Assembly (NCBI RefSeq): GCF_019236475.1
Contig: NZ_JAFAIX010000013.1
Location: 496,001 to 560,000, forward strand
From: Chitinophaga sp.
GTDB lineage: Bacteria > Bacteroidota > Bacteroidia > Chitinophagales > Chitinophagaceae
DNA: 64,000 bases
Direction: 5' to 3'
Positions 59,279 to 64,000 of the stretch are shown here, one piece after another (position 1 is the stretch's first letter; each line of letters starts with the position of its first letter). Under the pieces are notes generated by a model. That model did not search any database. It was given only the letters and a program-made list of their open reading frames with translations, and was not told the origin of the DNA. The position numbers and the translations under genes were made by a program.

Positions 59279-60592
59279 TCATTTATTTTTCAACGCAGCA
59301 CCGTAGACTTCCAACGCGCGCTTTCGTGCCGTGTCATGGGCAATTATTTGTGGTGGATAATCCGCTGTACCCAGCTCTGGTACCCACTTTCGGATGTAAA
59401 TATTTTCTTTGTCGAATCGCTCCGTTTGCAGACTGGGATTAAATACCCTGAAATAAGGGGCCGCATCACATCCCGACCTAGCCGCCCATTGCCAGTTTCC
59501 ATTATTACTAGCGAGATCATAATCCAACAACTTAGCAGCAAAATAGGCTTCTCCCCATCTCCAATCAATGAGTAAATGTTTGGCCAGAAAACTGGCGGTG
59601 ATCATGCGCACCCGGTTATGCATAAAACCGGTGCTGTTCAGCTCTCGCATGCCAGCGTCTACAATGGGATAGCCTGTTTTCCCTTCACACCAACGACTAA
59701 ATTCCTCCTCATTATTTCGCCATACAATACGATCATATTCCCGCTTGAAGGAATGCCCTACCACATGTGGAAAATGCCAGAGTATCATCTGATAGAATTC
59801 CCGCCAAATGAGTTCATTGACAAAAGTATCATTCAAGTCGAGCGCCAATTGCATAACCTCTCTAATACTGATCGTACCAAATCGAAGATGCAGACCAATC
59901 CTCGTAGTGCCTGTTAGGTACGGATAATCACGTGTCTCCCGATAATCACTGATAATATCCTCATCCAGTTCAGCAGCAGGAAACTCCGTATTATCAGGCT
60001 TTTCAAACCCTAACTTAGTCAGCGAAGGAAGGGTTTCACTCCGCGCCTTAAACAGATACGAAAGATATTTATCTACCGGATAAGATTTTAGATGAAATGG
60101 CGTCAGCACAGACCGCCATTTTTTACTATAGGGAGTAAAAATCGTATATGGTTCACCGTTATCTTTTAAGACTTCTTTTTTATCCAGTATCACTTGGTCT
60201 TTGAAAGTTAGGAAACCAATTCCTTGCACTTCCAACTCCTTTGCCACAGCGGCATCCCGCTGACGTGCATAAGGTTCATAATCGTGATTGGCATATACTG
60301 TGCCTACCTGGTATTTTTGGGTCCAGTGGCGGAAGGCCTCCACAGGGGTACCATGATATATCTCGATGGTGGAACCGAAATTTTTCAGTTGCTTATTGAT
60401 TTGTTCCAGCGTATTGTGGATAAACAATACCCTTTTATCTGCTTTATCTTCGAGGTCATTTAGAATATTTGTATCGAAGATAAATACAGGCAGCACGGGC
60501 TTTCCAGAGCGGAGCGCATGATAGAGCGCAGCTTGGTCTTTCAGCCGTAAATCACGGCGGAACCAGCAGATATTAACAATAGGAGCGGCCAT
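59279..60592 (-). CDS. Deoxyribodipyrimidine photolyase (class I-like)
   Basis: Blue-light DNA repair enzyme binding FAD, or a related cryptochrome. 437 residues: N-terminal antenna domain (about 5-130; NICWFRRDLRLKDQAAL) and the FAD-binding domain with LTGTTRIGLHLRFGTIS, NELIWREFYQMIL, GYPIVDAGMRELNSTGFMHN, DWRWGEAYFAAKLLDYDLAS and NNGNWQWAARSGCDAAPYFR. Tryptophans of the usual electron-transfer positions are present. Cyclobutane-dimer photolyase is the best guess; cryptochrome function cannot be excluded. It starts 2 bp after the aminotransferase stop, so both share a transcript. Confidence 0.91.
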   Translation of the reverse strand: MAAPIVNICWFRRDLRLKDQAALYHALRSGKPVLPVFIFDTNILNDLEDKADKRVLFIHNTLEQINKQLKNFGSTIEIYHGTPVEAFRHWTQKYQVGTVYANHDYEPYARQRDAAVAKELEVQGIGFLTFKDQVILDKKEVLKDNGEPYTIFTPYSKKWRSVLTPFHLKSYPVDKYLSYLFKARSETLPSLTKLGFEKPDNTEFPAAELDEDIISDYRETRDYPYLTGTTRIGLHLRFGTISIREVMQLALDLNDTFVNELIWREFYQMILWHFPHVVGHSFKREYDRIVWRNNEEEFSRWCEGKTGYPIVDAGMRELNSTGFMHNRVRMITASFLAKHLLIDWRWGEAYFAAKLLDYDLASNNGNWQWAARSGCDAAPYFRVFNPSLQTERFDKENIYIRKWVPELGTADYPPQIIAHDTARKRALEVYGAALKNK

Positions 60593-60594
60593 AT

Positions 60595-61452
60595 TCAGAG
60601 GATGTTTTCATGCAGCAATTCATGGAGCACCGCGGCTGTTGCATTCCCATAACTATTATCGCGGAAGGTACCTACCCATCGGATACCATAAATGGCATTG
60701 GTGAGAAATATTTCATCCGCATTTTCCAGATCCTCTATTTCCAGGGGTCTCTCTTTCACTTTGAATGGCAGTTCAGCCTGCAATAAATACTTGCGAATCA
60801 CGCCACAGACAGGGCCTTCAGACAACGGTGGCGTAAAAACTTCCTTATTTCGAACAATAAATACATTCGCAATGGTACTGTCTGCAATGCGGCCATATGG
60901 ATTTTGAAGAATCGCCTCATTCAACTGATGCTGACGGGCATACATAGCAGCCATTACATAAGGCAGACAGTTATTCGATTTTATGGAAGAAAGTTTATCA
61001 CAACCCTTTTTGACATCCGGGTAAATATCCGTTATCAAGCCACTCTCATTCAGTTCTAAAACAGATCTACTGAGCGGCCATGCCTGTATAACGAAATTGG
61101 GTAAATTATTGATAGGATCGTATAAACCGCCATCAGAGCGGAATACAGCCAGTCTTACTCTCGCCAAATCTGTTAGTTTATTTTTCTCACATAAATCTGT
61201 GATTGACTTGACGAAATAAGACCTTGTTAAAGCAGCGGGAATGTCAAAATGAAGTAGGTGAAGAGTGGCCATTAATCTTTCATAGTGCAGATCGGCCAAT
61301 AGCACATTTCCCTGGTAGACTTTCAGCGTTTCAAAGCATCCATCTCCATAACGGAAAGATCGGTTATCAGCTGTAAAAACAGGCTCTCCGGCTGGAATAA
61401 ATTTGCCGTTATAACTAAGGTATCCAACTTGCACTTCTAACACTTTTAGCAA
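60595..61452 (-). CDS. Class IV PLP aminotransferase (PabC- or IlvE-like)
   Basis: Fold-type IV PLP enzyme, about 280 residues. It shows NRSFRYGDGCFETLKVYQGN at the N-terminus, HYERLMATLHLL, the PLP-Lys region KLSSIKSNNCLPYVMAAMYA, and EAILQNPYGRIADSTIANVF followed by GPVCGVIRKYLL. Aminodeoxychorismate lyase (folate synthesis) is the likely role, but branched-chain or D-amino acid transaminases have the same layout. The frame starts with TTG at 61452; GTG codons at 61443 and 61434 are alternatives and no ATG fits. It is followed by the photolyase gene after 2 bp. Confidence 0.85.
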   Translation of the reverse strand: MLKVLEVQVGYLSYNGKFIPAGEPVFTADNRSFRYGDGCFETLKVYQGNVLLADLHYERLMATLHLLHFDIPAALTRSYFVKSITDLCEKNKLTDLARVRLAVFRSDGGLYDPINNLPNFVIQAWPLSRSVLELNESGLITDIYPDVKKGCDKLSSIKSNNCLPYVMAAMYARQHQLNEAILQNPYGRIADSTIANVFIVRNKEVFTPPLSEGPVCGVIRKYLLQAELPFKVKERPLEIEDLENADEIFLTNAIYGIRWVGTFRDNSYGNATAAVLHELLHENIL

Positions 61453-61494
61453 GTTGTAAGTTACCCTATTTTTTCCGATTTAAATAAGCCAGGA

Positions 61495-61546
61495 TGCAGC
61501 TTTTTTGTTAATATCCAATGTCTTCCATTGTAACAAAAAAGCTGCA
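61495..61546. repeat. Long inverted repeat downstream of the DUF5723 gene
   Basis: Arms tgcagcttttttgttaca-like: tgcagcttttttgtta (61495-61510) and taacaaaaaagctgca (61531-61546), perfect 16 bp, with a 20-bp loop. The internal T6/A6 runs make it a possible bidirectional terminator for the DUF5723 gene. Confidence 0.6.
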
Positions 61547-61559
61547 TCAAGGTTGAAAA

Positions 61560-62930
61560 TTATTTGTGCGAGAGTCGTCCGAAACGCACGCCCACAAAGA
61601 AGTCTGCCTGGTGCGCACCACCCATTGCGGTGAGTAAACTACCACTACCCAAGAAGAGTGGGCCTATGCGCAAACTTGCGCCTGCATTAAACTTCGTCAG
61701 TGTATTGTAACTTAATGGCAAGAAGAATCCGAAGATACGACCATCATAACGCGGCGTTACAGAGAATCCGCCGAAATACTGACTGTTAAAGGCTTTGCTT
61801 TTAAGGCTAGTCAACGAAAACTGTACGTTACCATTCACAAAGAATTTATCCTTGATGTGATAATCACCATCCAACTGCATTCTGCCTGGCAGACTTACAT
61901 TGTAAGTAGATTTATCATTTTGTCTGTCAGCCGTAAAATATTGCGGGTATTTATTCAATGTTGATTTGTAGTTATCGATACCCACACCGTCGAGATTGCT
62001 GAGGTAGAAGTTTTGGCCGGCAGGAATATTGATCGCGAAAGTACCGCTTCTAGTAATATCACGATCATATTTGATACTACCGATATCCGTGAGGGACAGA
62101 CCTAAACGGAATTTGTAATCGTTGCCTCCACCCGGACGATATTCATATACCGCACCCAGCTCAAAGCCAACGCCACGGCCTATAAATTGGATATTATCAT
62201 TATTATCTCCGGAGAAGTTGATACCCGCAAAGTTGGTGCCGATAGTACCCGTTGCATTTGTCAACGCTGCATCTTGTTTCGCTTGATCCGCGATGATAGT
62301 GCCTTTCAGGTTATCGATTTGCAGACTGCCATTACCTACGCCACTCAGGTATTTCAGGGTCACGCCACCTTTCAGGTAATGTGGTCCGACCTGAATAATT
62401 TCTCTCGCTACAGATACATTGTATTCTGCCCAACCATTCACACTTACCCGCATTTTGTCGTTAGAAGCAATGGTGTAAGGTAGATCAGGGTCATTGTTCG
62501 TAAAATCGCGGGAAACCTTATCTGCAAGCTTACCATCGAGGTTGGAAACATTCGCCATTACTCTTACTCTGCTGGTAAAAGCGAAGGTGAATTTTTTCAC
62601 TTTAAACATGAAAGAAGGCACATATACTTGTGCATTCACCAAGGCTTTGACAGTGCCGCTATTCTGGCCAAAGAGCTGGCTTTTGAGCGTATCGCTGCCG
62701 AAGGCAGTACCGATGTTACTCAGTTTGTATTTCACCTGGTTATTGCCAACAGACGCGTTGACACCAATGATATTCACATCCCAGTTATAGCGGCTGTTTG
62801 CGATATTGGCAGGGTTGCCATATACGCTGTAAATGCCTGCATAATTACTAGAATGGAAACCGGGGAGATCCTGGGATTTAACAGCAACAGCACTGCATAC
62901 CAGGAAAAGAAGTGTAGAAATTCTTTTCAT
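61560..62930 (-). CDS. DUF5723-type outer-membrane beta-barrel protein
   Basis: 456 residues, signal peptide about 1-19 (ends VKSQ), then alternating aromatic/polar strands throughout and a C-terminal strand QADFFVGVRFGRLSHK. The start of the mature part (DLPGFHSSNYAGIYSVYGNPANIANSRYNW, quoted in part: YAGIYSVYGNPANIANSRY) is typical of the DUF5723 group, which is widespread in Bacteroidota and has no known function. It stands alone, with inverted repeats on both sides. A barrel or porin-like role is inferred. Confidence 0.78.
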   Translation of the reverse strand: MKRISTLLFLVCSAVAVKSQDLPGFHSSNYAGIYSVYGNPANIANSRYNWDVNIIGVNASVGNNQVKYKLSNIGTAFGSDTLKSQLFGQNSGTVKALVNAQVYVPSFMFKVKKFTFAFTSRVRVMANVSNLDGKLADKVSRDFTNNDPDLPYTIASNDKMRVSVNGWAEYNVSVAREIIQVGPHYLKGGVTLKYLSGVGNGSLQIDNLKGTIIADQAKQDAALTNATGTIGTNFAGINFSGDNNDNIQFIGRGVGFELGAVYEYRPGGGNDYKFRLGLSLTDIGSIKYDRDITRSGTFAINIPAGQNFYLSNLDGVGIDNYKSTLNKYPQYFTADRQNDKSTYNVSLPGRMQLDGDYHIKDKFFVNGNVQFSLTSLKSKAFNSQYFGGFSVTPRYDGRIFGFFLPLSYNTLTKFNAGASLRIGPLFLGSGSLLTAMGGAHQADFFVGVRFGRLSHK

Positions 62931-63024
62931 AGGTTGGGTATAGGTTTAGGATAAATTTGGGGCACAAGATCTAATAAATATTCAATTATTCAAGCATATG
63001 TAACGAATTAATTTCACTAGAAAA

Positions 63025-63056
63025 GTAAAGCCTTCCGCGGTAACAGAAGGCTTTAC
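63025..63056 (-). terminator. Terminator after the CoA-transferase genes
   Basis: Perfect 11-bp arms gtaaagccttc and gaaggctttac; on the minus strand followed by ttttctag. Confidence 0.8.
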
Positions 63057-63093
63057 AATTAGATATTTGCATTTCGGCGTATAGCCGATACTG

Positions 63094-63750
63094 TTATATT
63101 TTCATTTCTGGAACATCACCATTGATAGTGAGTCGGCCAGCAGTTTTAGCTTTGATTTCTTCTACAGAAACGCCTGGAGCCCTTTCCAGCAGCAGGAATC
63201 CGCTTGGTGTGATTTCCAGTACTGCCAGTTCAGTAACTACTTTGCGAACGCAGTTTACACCGGTGAGAGGTAAAGTACATGCAGGCAGGAGTTTGCTCTC
63301 GCCTTTAGGATTGGTATGCATCATCGCAACAATAATATTGCGTGCAGCGGCCACCAAGTCCATAGCCCCACCCATTCCTTTCACCATTTTACCTGGGATT
63401 TTCCAATTGGCGATGTCTCCCGTATCAGAAACTTCCATCGCGCCTAATACCGTCAGATCTACTTTTCCAGCCCTGATCATACCGAAACTTTCTGCTGAAT
63501 CAAAGAAGCTACCGCCAGGGATGATGGTTACTGTTTCTTTTCCTGCATTGATCAGATCCGCATCTATTTCTTCTTCCGTAGGATACGGTCCCATGCCCAA
63601 CATTCCATTTTCAGACTGGAGCATAATACTGATACCTGCGGGAACATAGTTGGATACCAGTGTTGGTATACCTATGCCAAGGTTTACATACATACCGTCT
63701 TGCAATTCCTGTGCGATTCTTTTGGCGATGCCATATTTATCGAGGGCCAT
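63094..63750 (-). CDS. scoB: 3-oxoacid CoA-transferase subunit B
   Basis: Beta subunit of succinyl-CoA:3-ketoacid CoA-transferase, which activates acetoacetate with CoA from succinyl-CoA. 218 residues: MYVNLGIGIPTLVSNY, the catalytic Glu in LQSENGMLGMGPYP, GGSFFDSAESFGMIRAG and KGMGGAMDLVAAARN. It starts 3 bp after the subunit A stop. Other acid:CoA transferases of the same type (AtoA-like) cannot be excluded. Confidence 0.93.
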   Translation of the reverse strand: MALDKYGIAKRIAQELQDGMYVNLGIGIPTLVSNYVPAGISIMLQSENGMLGMGPYPTEEEIDADLINAGKETVTIIPGGSFFDSAESFGMIRAGKVDLTVLGAMEVSDTGDIANWKIPGKMVKGMGGAMDLVAAARNIIVAMMHTNPKGESKLLPACTLPLTGVNCVRKVVTELAVLEITPSGFLLLERAPGVSVEEIKAKTAGRLTINGDVPEMKI

Positions 63751-63753
63751 AGT

Positions 63754-64000
63754 TTAGATTTTTACCGTTTTGCGTTCAATCCGTTTTTCATAATTACTAC
63801 CCTGGAAAATGCGGTGTACATAAATTCCGGGAACATGGATCTGGTCTGGGTCCAGCTCACCTGGTTGAACCAAGTGTTCTACCTCTACAATGGTGACGTT
63901 GCCGGCTTTCGCCATTGGCACGCTGTAATTGCGGGTAGTTTTGCGGAATACCAGATTACCCATGGTATCGCCTTTCCAGGCTTTTACAATGGCAAAATCT
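63754..64000 (-). CDS. scoA: 3-oxoacid CoA-transferase subunit A (partial, 3' part)
   Basis: The last ~82 codons of the alpha subunit; the 5' part lies beyond the window. The visible protein reads DFAIVKAWKGDTMGNLVFRK, TRNYSVPMAKAGNVTIVEVEH and VHRIFQGSNYEKRIERKTV, typical of the SCOT alpha C-terminus. The frame remains open to the window edge, so the ATG at 63963 is internal, not a start. It is co-transcribed with subunit B. Confidence 0.92.
   Translation of the reverse strand, partial: DFAIVKAWKGDTMGNLVFRKTTRNYSVPMAKAGNVTIVEVEHLVQPGELDPDQIHVPGIYVHRIFQGSNYEKRIERKTVKI

Overview
This window comes from a gliding-type member of the Bacteroidota, most likely a Chitinophaga-like Chitinophagaceae. 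The placement is my inference. It rests on a full-length SprA (type IX secretion translocon), two proteins ending in the gliding-motility-associated CHU_C domain, a PorE-like envelope protein, a Bacteroidota-style Tgt, and many exact TAnnTTTG (-7) promoter boxes with no obvious Shine-Dalgarno sequences. Menaquinone is made by the futalosine route. I found no rRNA, tRNA, CRISPR, prophage or intact transposase. Most of the window is core chromosome.

Layout. 0-6 kb: citrate synthase, an LptF/LptG permease behind tgt, a family 2 glycosyltransferase and rsmG. 6-8 kb: an ECF sigma factor with a small membrane protein, then a DinB-fold protein. 8-14.4 kb (minus strand): M1 peptidase, AlkZ-like winged-helix protein, rsmI, purS, pssA and an Xaa-Pro aminopeptidase. 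14.7-24 kb: pckA, folD, queE, a PorE-like protein, an e(P4)-type phosphatase lipoprotein, dprA and guaB. 24-32 kb (plus strand): lnt overlapping an alpha/beta hydrolase, two paralogous CHU_C surface proteins, an SDR and an unrecognised 53-residue ORF. 32-36.5 kb (minus): a TonB receptor next to a Cys-rich BNR lipoprotein, with a small Cys/His-rich membrane protein upstream. 36.8-44.7 kb: sprA behind ruvA. 45-51.4 kb: fabH, then three histidine-kinase-type proteins, one of which lacks its catalytic residues. 51.5-55.3 kb: a NUDIX-type regulator, DinB, serine hydrolase and two GNAT proteins. 55.4-64 kb: fabD, folE, queD, mqnB-mqnD, photolyase plus an aminotransferase IV, a DUF5723-type barrel protein and a CoA-transferase pair cut by the window end.

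Links between genes. sprA, the PorE-like gene and the two CHU_C proteins belong to type IX secretion: machine, envelope anchor and substrates. folE, queD, queE and tgt are four steps of queuosine tRNA modification scattered over 54 kb. mqnB and mqnD are consecutive futalosine-pathway genes. tgt-lptF, lnt-hydrolase, TonB receptor-BNR lipoprotein and TPR kinase-pseudokinase look like operons from their spacing.

Non-coding structure is rich. A composite repeat (a long hairpin with a GAYRTC apex, a T tract, then a GTTGTCCCTGCCC palindrome) occurs three times, with extra solo palindromes. Two short elements with terminal inverted repeats look like MITEs; one abuts the folD promoter. At least four genes have a -7 box only 3-8 nt from the start codon, which predicts leaderless transcripts.
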